In this document: one piece after another, positions 23,931 through 35,040 of the stretch
Numbering within the stretch: position 1 is the stretch's first letter
Layout: the number at the start of each line of letters is the position of its first letter
Source of the DNA: Endomychus coccineus
Taxonomy: Eukaryota; Arthropoda; Insecta; Coleoptera; Endomychidae
Assembly: GCA_958510875.1 (NCBI GenBank)
Contig: OY294070.1
Location: 120,322,703 to 120,386,702 of the forward strand
Reading direction: 5' to 3'
DNA length: 64,000 bases
Position numbers and translations under genes: made by a program
Notes under the pieces: model-generated
Told to the model about the DNA's origin: nothing
Seen by the model: only the letters and a program-made list of their open reading frames with translations
The model's database searches: none

Positions 23931-24478
23931 GGAACATCAACAGTAGTCAATAATTGACATTATGATCCTTGAGAGGGACTTTTGACACTACAAATCACGA
24001 GTAGAAGATAGAGACATAATAGAATCAATGAAATTGTGGAAGAAAACTTTCTTGAAATAAACCAATGAACCGACCACACTACTCCCAAATACATTTCATC
24101 ACTACTCCAACTTCGAGGTAATTATGCAGGAACAAAGGGAGTGGACAGACATCACAGGCAAACCTGGTGCTGGAATGTACAGTGAGTGAAGAAACTCTCA
24201 ACTGGATGTTCGATACTGTATCGATAGTGACCGTATATACCATATTTTGTATCGTACTTATTTGTTGGGTATCGAAGTAGCCCGGATCGGTCATGACATG
24301 TAGTAAGAAACGTATTCATCATCCTTTTGATTATCTTGCGACCTCTGGAGTCAACTAGAAATACCGCATGAGATAGTTCAATTCGATGTTTAATTCTTCT
24401 GAAACAGCTTGTTTATATGCAATTGTCTGATGATGAGGTCCAGATCGATCAGTAACGTCACAAATACAATATAAGAAT
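23931..24478. other. Unassigned
   Basis: May carry more decayed LINE sequence to about 24100; nothing firm. Confidence 0.3.
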
Positions 24479-24676
24479 TTTTTTTTTGGAAGGTAGTTGA
24501 AGCCCTTTGCAGCTTATGGGCCTGTAACATCCCATAAGGTAGTGTGGGAGTTCCTGAGTCCTAGTTCAATCACCTCAAATATACCCACTAAGCACTCCAT
24601 CTCGTGTGGTAGGTTCGATCCTGCAACTAGTGCAGTCTCGATGTGACTTAGGCTTGATCGCCTATTGTATCTTGCC

Positions 24677-25502
24677 TAGGGCTCGGAATTGTATTCGAAT
24701 TATTCAAATATTCAAGTATTTGAATATCCATAATTCGAATACTTTGGAAAAAATATTATTTGATATTCAAATATTCAAATATTTGAATATTCAAGTATTC
24801 AGATATCCAAATATCTAAATATTCAAATATTTAAATATTCAAATATCCAAATATCTAAATATTCAAATATTTAAATATTCAAATATCCAAATATCTGAAT
24901 ATTCGAATATCCAAATATCTGGATGACCAAAAATTTAAGGATCTGTGGTTTTCATAGTACCAAGAAACATCAAATGAAGTAGACAATTATTCTTCTGAAA
25001 TTATTCTAGAAAAAGTTGTCGTCCTTTGCAGTGGTGGAGAAATAATGAAGGTAAATATCAAAAGCTATCAAAATATGCGAAGCGGTATCTTTCAATGCCA
25101 GCCACATCAGTTCCGTCTGAGAAAGCATTTTCGAAAGCTGGTAATTTAGTTTCAGCTAAGTGATCTTGCTTAAAGCCAGATAACGTGAAAAAAATTAGTT
25201 TTTTGAGTGAAAATCTATAAGCTTTGATTTTGAATAAAAATATACTGCAATATTTTCAATTTATTTTAAAATTTTCCTAATACCTATTGATTGTTGGCAT
25301 CTATAAAAATATGAATATCCGGATATCGAAATAGTTACACATATTTTCAATTTATCAAATATTAGAATATCTGAGTATTCGCATATCCAGATATTTGAAT
25401 ATTTGAATATTTGTAAATATTCCAATATTGGATAATTTGAATATTCAAATAGAATTATAAACAAATACTTGAATACTTGTATACGAAAAATTGGCACCCC
25501 TA
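24677..25502 (+). mobile_element. hAT element nested in the SINE
   Basis: It is bounded by perfect 8-base direct repeats ATCTTGCC (24669-24676 and 25503-25510), the target-site size of hAT transposons. Left terminus TAGGGCTCGGAATT; right terminus, on the opposite strand, TAGGGGTGCCAATT. Both subterminal regions are filled with ATTCAAATA-like motifs. Inside, a hATC dimerisation domain remains in plus orientation, so the element descends from an autonomous one by internal deletion. Confidence 0.88.
25026..25220 (+). pseudogene. hAT transposase C-terminal (hATC) domain remnant
   Basis: A 65-codon frame ends in TAA at 25218-25220. It reads LQWWRNNEGKYQKLSKYAKR, then YLSMPATSVPSEKAFSKAGN, then PDNVKKISFLSENL. 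These are the WW, P-A-T-S-V-P-S-E-x-x-F-S and NV motifs of the hATC dimerisation domain. One in-frame TGA (about 25161) sits where Arg is expected. A further piece upstream (EIILEKVVV near 25000) is one frame off. The catalytic DDE part is deleted. Confidence 0.85.
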
Positions 25503-25556
25503 ATCTTGCCTCACCTTACCTTTCTCGGGCTATCGGAAAAATTCCGCAGTCGCTGG

Positions 25557-25628
25557 ATTCGAACCCGCGACCGGCATCCACAGTGATTAGAAGATCAATG
25601 CTTCTACCACTGAGCTACCTGGCCCCCA
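25557..25628 (-). promoter_or_regulatory. Internal RNA polymerase III promoter (A and B boxes) of the SINE
   Basis: A box TAGCTCAGTGG and B box GGTTCGAATCC are intact and spaced as in a tRNA. The acceptor stem does not close, so this is a SINE head and not a functional tRNA gene. Confidence 0.65.
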
Positions 25629-25689
25629 TGTAAGAGAATTAGAAACAAATGAATATATGAATATACTCATTTATCTCATGTTGGCTTTT

Positions 25690-25965
25690 TCCAGCAACAA
25701 TAGTTCAGATAAGTTTAGATTCAAGGATTCCTCCGAATTTTTTATCTTCTCCCCCGCGGAATGTTTTCTGTATGGCGGCGAGCTGATCGCCCTCTCCTGA
25801 TCTTGTTGAGATAAGGACGCTTTGTGTTGATACAATCAGTTTTAACGAATCCCGTCTTAGAGATAATACGTCATCTGATGATGGTCGTGAGACCAAAACG
25901 TACGTAAAGACCAAAATAATAACCATATGTGTTACAATCACCTATTTCCCGAGAATTTATATATA
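25690..25965 (+). mobile_element. PLE family 1 terminal repeat (copy D)
   Basis: The plus strand matches the right end of the PLE at 43.1-44.15 kb over the ATAAGGACGC block, the hammerhead-like motif and the outer end (CACCTATTTCCCGAG). No coding part recognised. Confidence 0.65.
25870..25911 (+). ncRNA. Degenerate hammerhead-like motif (PLE family 1, copy D)
   Basis: First core box CTGATGA intact, extra T, stem II GGTC/GACC with GTGA loop, second core box AAAA instead of GAAA, then C-GTAC-G, T, A. Stem I (GTCAT/AAGAC) has one mismatch. The core change at G12 should abolish cleavage. Confidence 0.55.
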
Positions 25966-26024
25966 ATATAATACATTATTTTTACACAACTAAATAATAT
26001 CCGAATTTTATCATAAAAATAAAT

Positions 26025-26108
26025 TTTTCGTTTCTGGGAATCGAACCTGAGCCTAATGAACTGAGATAAGAGTATTCTAGCCCCTAGACTATACCTTCGG
26101 GTCATCGC
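26025..26108 (-). repeat. tRNA-like remnant (SINE head or tRNA pseudogene)
   Basis: The minus strand has an A-box-like TAGTCTAGGGG and a B box GGTTCGATTCC at tRNA spacing, faintly like tRNA-Glu. The T stem does not pair, so a functional tRNA is unlikely. Confidence 0.4.
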
Positions 26109-26419
26109 CGTTTGGGATGAGCAGTTGAAGTACATTGTAAAGGTGAGTTTACTTCAATAATTGTTTTTGTTGTTGTTGAACGATTTTGTTGAAATTTGGA
26201 TGAAAGCAATTTTAAATTAACTTTAATTCACTGAACGAGTTTTAAATCAATTCAATCTTTACTTTAGAAGCTGACTTTATTTAATTTTCAACTCTTCAGG
26301 AGAGGAACTTTCGTTTTGGAGTTATCGTGTAGACAAGCAGTTCGAGACATCCGGAAAGACAGGCAGTTCCTTAGAATTCCATGAAAAATACTACAGGGAA
26401 GTAGTGCAGTAGTGACGCC

Positions 26420-28190
26420 GAAATCCTTGGGAAATGGACCGATTTTGATCGGACAATGTGTATTCTCTTCGGAATTTTATCAGAAACAAAGTCTACCTCG
26501 TCTGTAGGTGCGAAAAAATTGTGCAATGTTTATAAACAATAAATTAACAATTTAATTACCGTATTTATGAAATTACATAAAAATTCATAAACAATGATCG
26601 GGAAAAGACAATTTTTGGTCAGTTATATGAAAATAGTTAAACAAGTAGTTGAATTGACTTCATTTGATATAAACAATTTATTTACAACAAATAGACAAAT
26701 TCGACAAAAACTATGAGTTTAGGATCGTTTTCGAATAATTTTGGCATTTTAAGTTCGATTTTATCGTCAATATCGTCGAATGTATACCCGCTAATTTATT
26801 AATTTGCTATAAACAAATTAGATTCATTAATAGATATACCTACGAATTTGACCAAAAAATGTCGTTTTCAGCCTCTTGAGTATGATTTTATTGTTATTGT
26901 TATGTTGTCCTTAAATGCATGGATAAATTTTCGAATTGTTATAAATGCATTATTTATTAATAGATATACGAATCACGCCAAAATTCTGAGTGTAAAGTGT
27001 TTTTAAAATTGATGTATTAATAGTCAAATAAAATATATCAAAAAAAATAGTATCAAGTCTTATTAAAATAACAAATTAATTAATCGGAAAATGCCATGTT
27101 CAAGAAAAAAATAGTTTAATTCAAACATATCACGAATAATACCAATACATTATTTATTAATAAATATACAAATAGCGGAAAAATTACAAGTGTAAAGTGT
27201 TTTTGAGATTAATGTATCAATAGTCAAATAAATTATATCAAAAAAAATAGTATCAAGTCTTATTAAAATAAAAAATTAATTAGTAAGAAAATGCCATATT
27301 CAAGAAAAAAATAGTTTAATTCAAACGTATCACGAGTAATACCCCCTAAGATGACCAAGAACAAGTTTTCATTTGTTCGTTTCAAAATAGAGAGTAACAT
27401 ACATATCTATTTTTTTATGTAATTCATTTGACATCAATACATTAATTTAAAAAACACTTTACACTTGGAATTTTGGCGCAATTCGTATATTCAATAATGA
27501 ATAATTTATTTATAACAATTCAAAAATGTATCTATGCATTTAAGAACTATAATACCAATAAAATCGTACTCAAGAGCCCAAAATTAGCTGAAAACGACTA
27601 TAAACTCGACATTTTGGTCAAATTGATATAATTGTTGATAAATAATTTATTTATGACAATTCAAAAATTTGAGTATGCATTTAAAGACCATAATAACAAT
27701 AAAATCGTACTCAAAAGGCCAAACTTAGCTGAAAACGACTATAAACTCGACATTTTGGTATATTCATTAAGAAATGTAATTTGTTTATAACAAATAAATA
27801 AATCAGCGGGTATACATTCGACGACATTGACGACAAAATCGAACTCAGAAGGCCAAAATTATTCGAAAACGATCCTAAATTCGTAGTTTTGGTCGAATTC
27901 GTCTATTTATTAATAAATTAATTGTTCATGACAAATGAAGTTAATTCAACTACTTGTTTAAATATTTTCATATGTTCACTGACCAAAAATAGTCTTCATC
28001 CCATCATTTTTAATGAATTTTTATGTAGTCTCATAAATACGCTAATTAAATTGTTAATTTATTGTTCATAAACAATGCACAATTTTTTGCTCAACTTTAG
28101 ACAAGGTAGACTTTGTTTCTGATGAAATTCCGAAGAGAATGCACTTTAAATCATCAAAATCGATCCATTTCTCAAGGATTTCGAGATTTG
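26420..28190. repeat. Large imperfect palindrome (foldback-like), about 1.75 kb
   Basis: The left arm (about 26420-27045) and right arm (about 27405-28190) are inverted copies. Matching blocks include TCAGAAACAAAGTCTACC, TAAACAAGTAGTTGAATT, TCGAATGTATACCCGCT and AAGTGTAAAGTGTTTTT. Direct repeats of 200 bases lie in the centre (from about 26950 and 27150), and a 141-base repeat lies in the right arm (near 27490-27765). It may be a non-autonomous foldback element. No transposase was recognised. Confidence 0.75.
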
Positions 28191-28263
28191 ACCTATTTTT
28201 ATATCCATTTGACTGCACTAGAACTTGTTTTAACGACTTCAGAAATAGCTTGAGGAAATGCAA
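28066..28263 (-). other. Unrecognised 65-codon frame in the right arm of the palindrome
   Basis: The minus frame reads SNLEILEKWIDFDDLKCILF then GISSETKSTLSKVEQKIV. The wording looks protein-like (acidic, amphipathic) but I know no matching family. The left arm has the homologous DNA without an equivalent open frame. It could be a piece of the autonomous parent's gene. Confidence 0.3.
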
Positions 28264-29434
28264 AATACCCTCCGGGTTTCGTCTGCGAAGACTTTAATGA
28301 ATGAGTGTGATAACCAGAAAGGCCATAGTTTACTTTTATGTTAAAAATGAAGTCTTATTTCGATTGAGATTTGAGTATGTTACAATACAATAATAGCATG
28401 CTGGTCATTCTGACCAGCAGTTTATTTTTATGAAGCGTTTTCGGGAATTCCATATTATCATACCAAGTTTATTTGATAAAGTGACATATAAAATGAAGCA
28501 TAAGTATGCCATCAAAGGCAGTGCTATAAACGGTTCCAGTATTCCGAAACTTTAAATTGGTGTACATGATACGGCTATCTAATTTGGTTGCGTCTCCTGA
28601 ATGACATCTGATTCGCAACACTACCCCAGGGGTCGCTCAGATTGCCAACTCGCTAAACAAGAAGCGGAAGTTGTTCCCCTCCCGGATATAAAACCGGATG
28701 ACGGCACGGACATTTTTGCGGGAATTTTTGTGTACGTTATATCCTCGAGTTTACGACCAATTTAATACTGGAAAATGTCTTACTTGAGTCTCGCTTTTTT
28801 CGACAAAACCCTACACTGTATACTCGATGGTATAATGACTGTGGAATTTTAATGAAAGTAATAAAGAAGTTTATAATATCTCAGACGTCGTTTCAGGGTC
28901 GGTTTAATTTCTTTTATTCAGGGTATGACGCATTTTTCAGCAACTCATTTAACCGACGATTATACCGATACATTCTCTACATCTGAGGATTTTTTTTTCG
29001 ATTAATACATCCCTCTCGAAATAACTACAAGGAATGCTTTTCAAGATCTTTCAAGTGGCAAAAAATTCAACCAACATATAAAAGTCCATTTACAGATCTC
29101 GTGATATTTCATCCCTTTGATACACTGTTTGTAACCATGAGAATCACATATTGATGAGATGGATTTTATGTGCGAGGGAAGTATTGTAATTGGCCTAAGA
29201 ATTCTCAGATTTTGCAATTTGCAATCATCGAAGAGTATTGGAAGCAAACATAAAATAATGACAACTTTGGTTTATTGAACCTTTTGTAACATGAAGGGAA
29301 TGCTCTTGCATGTAAACATTGAACTGTTCTTTCACCCGATCCCAAAATCTGCTTCCATCGCTGTCTATATGTACGACAATTTTCAAAATTGGTAACTTAA
29401 AACGTTGCACAGAAGAATAGACAGCGCCAACATG
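28264..29434. other. Unassigned; possible BEL 3' LTR at its right edge
   Basis: On the minus strand TGTTGGCGCTGTC near 29433 follows the integrase remnant and a CTGGGGCA stretch, as at the start of a BEL 3' LTR. A TATAAAA motif on the plus strand near 28686 is followed by no recognisable gene. Confidence 0.35.
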
Positions 29435-29449
29435 CCCCAGGCCTTTAAA

Positions 29450-30213
29450 TCACTGAAGAATTTTGAATACTAACTGGTAGAGAAGCCAAACGATTACAAC
29501 CTCTCTAATATTCTTCATTAGCTGTTTTAACGAGGGCCATGCGAGCGATACCATCTGGACCTTGTATAAGTCGGGTAACGCGACCCAGTTTCCAATCAGT
29601 TTGTGGTTTGATCTTTCTTTATCAAAAATAAGGAATCTAGCTTGGGTTCGTTTTTTGAATCCCTCCACTCTGACCTTATTTGTAATTCTGTTAGATAGTC
29701 GGACTGCCAACGTTGCCAAAAATGCTGACTGAGACGTTGTACTAGTTGGAAGCGATCTAGGCGATTGATCTTCAAATCCATCACGTTTTCACTTACTAAT
29801 GGTCTTCCGATCAAGAAGTGAGCAGGAGAGAGGGAGAGAAAGTCATTGGGATCGGACGAAAGTGAACTTAAAGGACGAGAATCAACTACAGCTTCTATGT
29901 GTGCTAGCGTTGTAGCAAACTCCTCAAAAGTAAGCGTTGCTAGTACTCGCTTCAAATGATGTTTTATACTTTTTACACCTGCCTCCCATAGTCCCCCAAA
30001 ATGTGGAACATAGGGTGGTATAAGCTGCGAATCAATGTTCTCCGTTATTGAGGTACAAGTGAGACTATTGCTTCTATATTTTAGGAAATTAAGCAACTCT
30101 TTTTAGGCACCGACAAAGTTAGTCCCATTATCGGAAAATATTTTGGATAGTTTACCCCTTCTAGAAGCAACACGACGCAGGGCTTGAATGTATGCGTTGA
30201 AAAACTTGATATT
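29450..30213 (-). pseudogene. BEL/Pao integrase C-terminal remnant
   Basis: On the minus strand AYIQALRRVASRRGKLSKIF leads into SDNGTNFVGA (second catalytic Asp), a TAA stop at 30103-30105, then PPYVPHFGGLWEAGVKSIK, holding the catalytic Glu region. RPLSSLSSDPNDFLSLSPAH and HFLIGRPL follow. The final DUF5641-type segment (FLIFDKERSNHKLIGNWVAL) is in a second frame after a shift near 29650. The upstream part of pol is missing. A separate insertion from the 0-4.6 kb element. Confidence 0.85.
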
Positions 30214-30376
30214 AACTCTAAATAAATGCAATTTGTGGAAAAACACAAATCTTTGATCAATAATTCAATTTCTAAACAAAAAAGGAAATTGAAACGTAGC
30301 CAACTAACCTATTTAGAACTATCACCTTCAAATACTCCACTTTGCAACACAACCAGCTTATAGATGTAAAAACAAA

Positions 30377-30700
30377 CTGGTACATCGCTCAAGAAACATC
30401 TTTGATGAAGTTCCTGATTTCGACAAATTCGGGATTTACAAAATCAATTGTGAGTCATGTTCAAAATGCTATGGGGGTCAAACTAGAAGGAATATTTTAA
30501 CTCATAAGGAACATTTTGCCCATGTAAAGGGAAATGATGATGAAAACTCAGCGGTAGCCGAACATATTCTGAATACAGGTCACACTATTTCTCAAGAAAG
30601 TTTATCCCTTCCAAAACACAGTACAGACAAATATCTGGATAATTTAGAAAAGATGGAAACGTGTAAGCAATTTATCAAATTTAGATTGATCTCCAGCTGA
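30377..30700 (+). pseudogene. PLE GIY-YIG endonuclease domain fragment
   Basis: An open stretch of 107 codons with no start codon of its own. It reads LVHRSRNIFDEVPDFDKF, then GIYKINCESCSKCYGGQTRR, then AVAEHILNTGHTI. Penelope GIY-YIG domains show G-I/V-Y, a Cys pair, YIGQT and an AEH--N-H motif; here the YIG position reads YGG. The domain nicks target DNA for insertion. The reverse transcriptase part is missing. Confidence 0.8.
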
Positions 30701-30769
30701 GGGTAACCCATTGTTCACATTATTATCCCCAAATAGTATTTATCAGGCACATTTTGATTCATAATTTAG

Positions 30770-30815
30770 TTTACTCTAATGATAGCTACTTGGTAGCCGA
30801 ATGGTTCTCAGTACT
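30770..30815 (+). ncRNA. Degenerate hammerhead-like motif (PLE family 2)
   Basis: First core box CTAATGA (G5 changed), extra T, stem II AGCTAC/GTAGCC with one mismatch, second core box GAAT, then CTC before AGTAC. Two core changes suggest it is inactive. Confidence 0.5.
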
Positions 30816-31104
30816 TTAATAGTATTTTAGTGGATAATAGTGATTATTTCTTATCAATAGTTTCAACTCTTTTATGGTATTCTAACTGTTTTAGCAATTT
30901 AGCTGTTTATAGATACATTCCATCAGTAACAGTTATAGCACGCAGTCTTTGTGTATCCTCAAAATGGCCGATTCGCTTATATGAGCCAGTAAATGAGAAC
31001 CGTAGCGCGAACACGTGATTTCTGACGTCACGTAGTACCCGACGAGGACTACTCCCTGTGTCGATTCCAACTAGCACTGCCTCGAGCGATAGTTGTCTTG
31101 ATTC

Positions 31105-32362
31105 TCCAAACCTACTGACCTGATACTGTTGGATATATGACACTAAAGTATAATGAAGAAAGACATGAAAACTGTTCAAATCATTAGTTTTCTCCTTACC
31201 TACCTACTTAGTTTCTCCATTGTCTGATGTATGACACTACAGTATACACTATATTCTAAACGAAGATGGAAACTGTTTCGAATTATCAGTTGTCTCCAAA
31301 CGTACTGACCTAGTTTTGATAGTCCCCATAGGGACTCTACACTTATGCTAAAAGAAGAATAGAAATCATCAGTTGTCTCCAAACCTACCGACTTAGTTTT
31401 GATATTGTTGTATAGATTATACCCATATTGTTTAAAAAAGAAGGAACATTTTTCAAATTATCAGTTCTTTCAAACCTTGTGATCTCTTTTTGATATTGTT
31501 GTGTAGATGATACTACAATAGATACTTATTATAAAAAAAGAAGAAAACTGTTTCAAGTTACCTGTTCTCTCAAACTTCTGACCTGGTTTCAATATTTCTA
31601 TATTGTTGGATAGATGACACTACAGTATACACTCATTCTAAAAGAAGGGGAAAACTTTCATATTATCAGTTAACACAAACCCCAAGAATAGCTTAACTAA
31701 AGAAAGGGAACTCAGCGACCAAATGTCGATTAGCACCATCTGTGTTCTGATATTGTTTTGTAGAAGAGACTACAGGAAGCACTAGCCTAAAAGATGAAGA
31801 CAACTATTTCAAATGATCAATTCTCTCCAAACCCACCCACTTAGTTTTGATATTGTCCTATATTTGATATTTCAGTATACACTTCTAAACGTAGAAGAAA
31901 ACTGTTTCAAATCATGAGTTCTCTCAAAAAGTACCCACTTAGTTTTGACATTGTTGCATAGATGACACTACATCGGAGACTTATTCTAAAAGCAGAAGAT
32001 AACTTTTTTAATTACCTAATTCTCTGAAAAACCATCTGACCTAGTTTCGATATTGTTGCATAGATGACACTACATTGTACACTTGAAGAAGAAGAAAACT
32101 TTTTCAAATTATCAGTTCTCTTCAAACCTACTAACCTAATGTTGATATTTCTGGATAGGTGACACTAAGGTATAAACATATTCTCAAAGAAGAAGAAAAC
32201 TGTTTAAAATTATCAGTTCTATCCATTATCCAAACCTACTGACCTGGTTTTCATATTGCGGGATAGCTGACACTACAGTATACACTTATACTGAAAAAAG
32301 AAGAAAACTGTTTCGAGTTATTGGTTTTCTCAAATCTTCTGACTAGTTTTTATATTGTTGGA
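31105..32362. repeat. Satellite array 1, ~105 bp monomer, about 12 diverged units
   Basis: Successive units share the blocks CAAACCTACTGACCTAGTTT, TGATATTGTTGGATAGATGA, CACTACAGTATACACT and AAGAAGAAAACTGTTTCAAA. Unit lengths vary by indels, and one unit near 31680-31740 carries an unrelated insertion. No coding potential. Confidence 0.85.
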
Positions 32363-33374
32363 TAACAATTACTCATCGAGTGATCTTGAACGGTAACACT
32401 AAAACTGCATCATGTGTGACCTATTATTTATATGACAGGGAAATCACCACAGCTCAGAACTACAGATTCTTTCACTTTATTGTTCCCCAAATTATAATGA
32501 TTGATAAATTCGTATGATTTGTTTGAGTGGGACTTTTATTCCAGAAATTCCGAGTTCTGATGGTTAATCTATGTACTATAAACTTGCATTTGTTGTTGAT
32601 TCATTCATTAATATTATACAAGATTGAGGAATTTGTCTCCCAAAATAGCATTGGTGTGGTAGCTATCATTATTTATAAATTTTATGATGAATTTGGTGAA
32701 GGCCGGTACTCTACAATTATCATAATCCACATTCATATAAACTTCGTTAGCATCTTTTATTAATTTATTAAACTGATTATAACTACTGAATGTATAATTA
32801 TGTGTCAATTAGAGAACTGTAGAAATATTCAACAATTACCAGCATTCCCATTGTTTTAGGAATGCGAAGTTTGTTAAGAGTCCAGAATGGAATTAGCACC
32901 AGCAAGTACAACAAACTTTATGTTCTTGGGTTGTATTGAATTTTAATGTCGGGCAATATCCCCTTTATTATTCAATTACGACGCTCGATAATAAACTGCG
33001 GCATCAATTACAGGCTTAAATTTATATTCGCCAGAATACGAAAATATATCGTTATCGATGGATAAAGTCATTGGAAATGCAATTAAGAGCTGGTTACTGA
33101 ATATCTTAAACTTCTAAAAACGCTACGAAAATAAATTCAAATGTAAATGAAGTTCTTACTTGTCAGTACAAATTAAATATAAAAAATGTGTCATTCAAAA
33201 ACACAGAAATTACAATGTAATCAACATTAAAATAGTACTATAAACCTAGATCTCACTCACTGATATTCCTTAGATTTTAATAAACTTACACAAATTTTAT
33301 ATTAAAGTTGACACAAGCACTGTAAGCGGTTGGACTCAAATCACAAACAAAATAAACACCACAAATGAGATGTA
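32363..33374. other. Unassigned spacer between two satellite arrays
   Basis: AT-rich sequence with no gene or repeat recognised. Confidence 0.4.
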
Positions 33375-34450
33375 ATCAGTTAATGTTATTGCATCTAAAA
33401 ATAACCTTACTAATGGTATATAAACCTATAATTGACCCCTTGATATAATATATCATGTTCTCTTATTTGTTCAGTTGATGTTATGCATCCAAAAATAACC
33501 TACGATCAAAATTATGTTATTGCATCCAAAAATAAAATTACAAATAATCTGCTGACCTAGAATTACCGCTGAGAGATGAAATATGTTCGCTTATGTTTTC
33601 AGTTAAGGCTATTACATCCGAAAATAACCTTACAAATAATATACAAACCTATGATTCCCGGTTGGAGATAACAAAATATGTTCTATAAGTGTTCAGTTAA
33701 TGTTACTGCATTCAAAAAAACTTACAAATAATATACAAACCTGTAATTGCCTGTTGGAGATAACACAATATGTTCTATAAGGGTTCAGCTAATATTGCAT
33801 CCAAAAATAACCAAGAATTGAGATGACGTTATTGCATCAAAAAATAAAATCACAAATAACCTACTAACCTATAATAACCGGTTGGAGATAACATAGTATG
33901 TTCTATAAGTGTTCAGTTAATGTTATTACATCCAAAAATAATCTACAAACCTAAAACTTCGGTTTGGAGATTATATGTGTCCTGCTGTGGGTTCAGTTGA
34001 AGTTATTGCATACACAAATAAGCTTATAAATAACAGACCCACCTAGAACTGCAGCCTGGAGGTAAATATGTTTTCTTATGTGTTAAAAATAACCTACAAT
34101 TAAGATAACAAATAACCTACTAACCTAGAATTGCCGCTGGGATATTATGTTGCATCCAAAAATAATCTTACAAATAATATGCAAACCCATAATGGCCTCT
34201 TGGTGATAATATATGCTGTCTTAATGTGTTCGGTTAATGTTATTGCATCCAAAAATAACCTCACAAATAAGATACAAACCTAGATTTACTGCTTGTGGAT
34301 AAGATGTGTTCTCTTATGTGTTGAGTTAATGTTATTGCATCGAAGTAACCCAATTAACCCAGAATTGCTGCCTGAAGGTATATGTTCTCGTATATGTTTA
34401 GTTAATGTTATTGCACCCAAAAGTAACCAAGCAAATAAGGCACAAATATT
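33375..34450. repeat. Satellite array 2, ~90-100 bp monomer, about 12 diverged units
   Basis: Repeated blocks are GTTCAGTTAATGTTATTGCA, TCCAAAAATAACCTTACAAA, TAATATACAAACCT and GTTGGAGATAA. The monomer differs from that of array 1, and several units are internally shortened. Confidence 0.85.
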
Positions 34451-34639
34451 TAAAATTCATGTAGTAGGTATATTTCGAACCTATCAAATATCATCGAATT
34501 ATATATAATACTGAAAATGAATAGAACTAGAAATATTTTAACTCTACATTACATATTTTACTACAATAAAAAGTAATTTGTAATTATAATTGTGTTAAAA
34601 TTACTGGAAATACGAGGAAAATTAATAGGTTTTATAATT

Positions 34640-35040
34640 TTATTTCACTCCGCCATAATCAATTTCACAAAACGCTTTATTTGGAACTTACATTTATTGT
34701 AAATTCTTCTATAGAAAATGTCATCTAGATGTCGCCCTTCTCCCCGCAGACCGTCTACCAAGCGATGCCTTAAATTTTCCATTACCCTTAGGATTACCTC
34801 GAGATATATTTGATCAATATCAATTATTTCACCTACTGTTATTGTAGTTAATACTATAAATAATAAACAATCACCCGTATCTATTGAAAATACTATTAAA
34901 GTACTGAGGACCACTCAGCTACTGGTGTTTACTGATGATGCTTACTTAGTAGCTGAGAAGTTCTCAGAACTTTAGTATTTCCAGTGGTTAATTTCAATTA
35001 TTTCTTGTTCATAGCATTATAGTGTTTTATTCTAGTCAAA
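34640..35040. mobile_element. PLE family 2 terminal repeats in inverted arrangement
   Basis: A minus-strand piece (about 34915-34850: GGTCCTCAGTACTTTAATAG) faces a plus-strand repeat (34925-35040) with CTGATGATG at 34932, GTAGCT, GAGA and TTCTCAG. A minus frame of 89 codons at 34645-34914 starts inside the inverted piece; its relation to PLE proteins is unknown. Core box 2 reads GAGA, so the motif is damaged. Confidence 0.6.

Larger units (their letters stand above)
24479..25628 (-). mobile_element. tRNA-derived SINE, split by a hAT insertion
   Basis: On the minus strand the element begins at about 25628 with GGGGGCCAGGTAGCTCAGTG (A box TAGCTCAGTGG) and a B box GGTTCGAATCC near 25557-25567. 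The anticodon-arm region, GATCTTCTAATCAC, resembles tRNA-Arg with anticodon TCT. The body continues to an A-tail (poly-T on the plus strand at 24479-24489). The sequence is interrupted at 24677-25502 by a hAT element, and removing that plus one copy of the 8-base target duplication leaves a unit of about 315 bases. Such elements are transcribed by RNA polymerase III and depend on a LINE. Confidence 0.75.
30240..30880 (+). mobile_element. PLE family 2, 3' end: GIY-YIG domain and terminal repeat
   Basis: The GIY-YIG coding end (30377-30700) is followed by a 3' UTR and the family 2 terminal repeat with hammerhead-like motif. This copy identifies the short repeats at 12.0, 34.9, 39.5 and 57.5 kb as PLE ends. 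Confidence 0.8.

Noticed and set aside
24606..24818. 70-codon plus frame
   Set aside because: It translates the SINE end and AT-rich subterminal repeats of the hAT element; repetitive and not coding.
25557..25628. Functional tRNA-Arg gene
   Set aside because: A and B boxes are intact but the acceptor stem does not pair and the anticodon loop is shortened. The body and A-tail mark it as a SINE.
28680..28700. TATAAAA on the plus strand as a gene promoter
   Set aside because: No transcript unit or LTR boundary could be recognised downstream.
31105..34450. CRISPR-like array
   Set aside because: Units are diverged ~100-base satellites without distinct repeats and spacers, in animal-type DNA.
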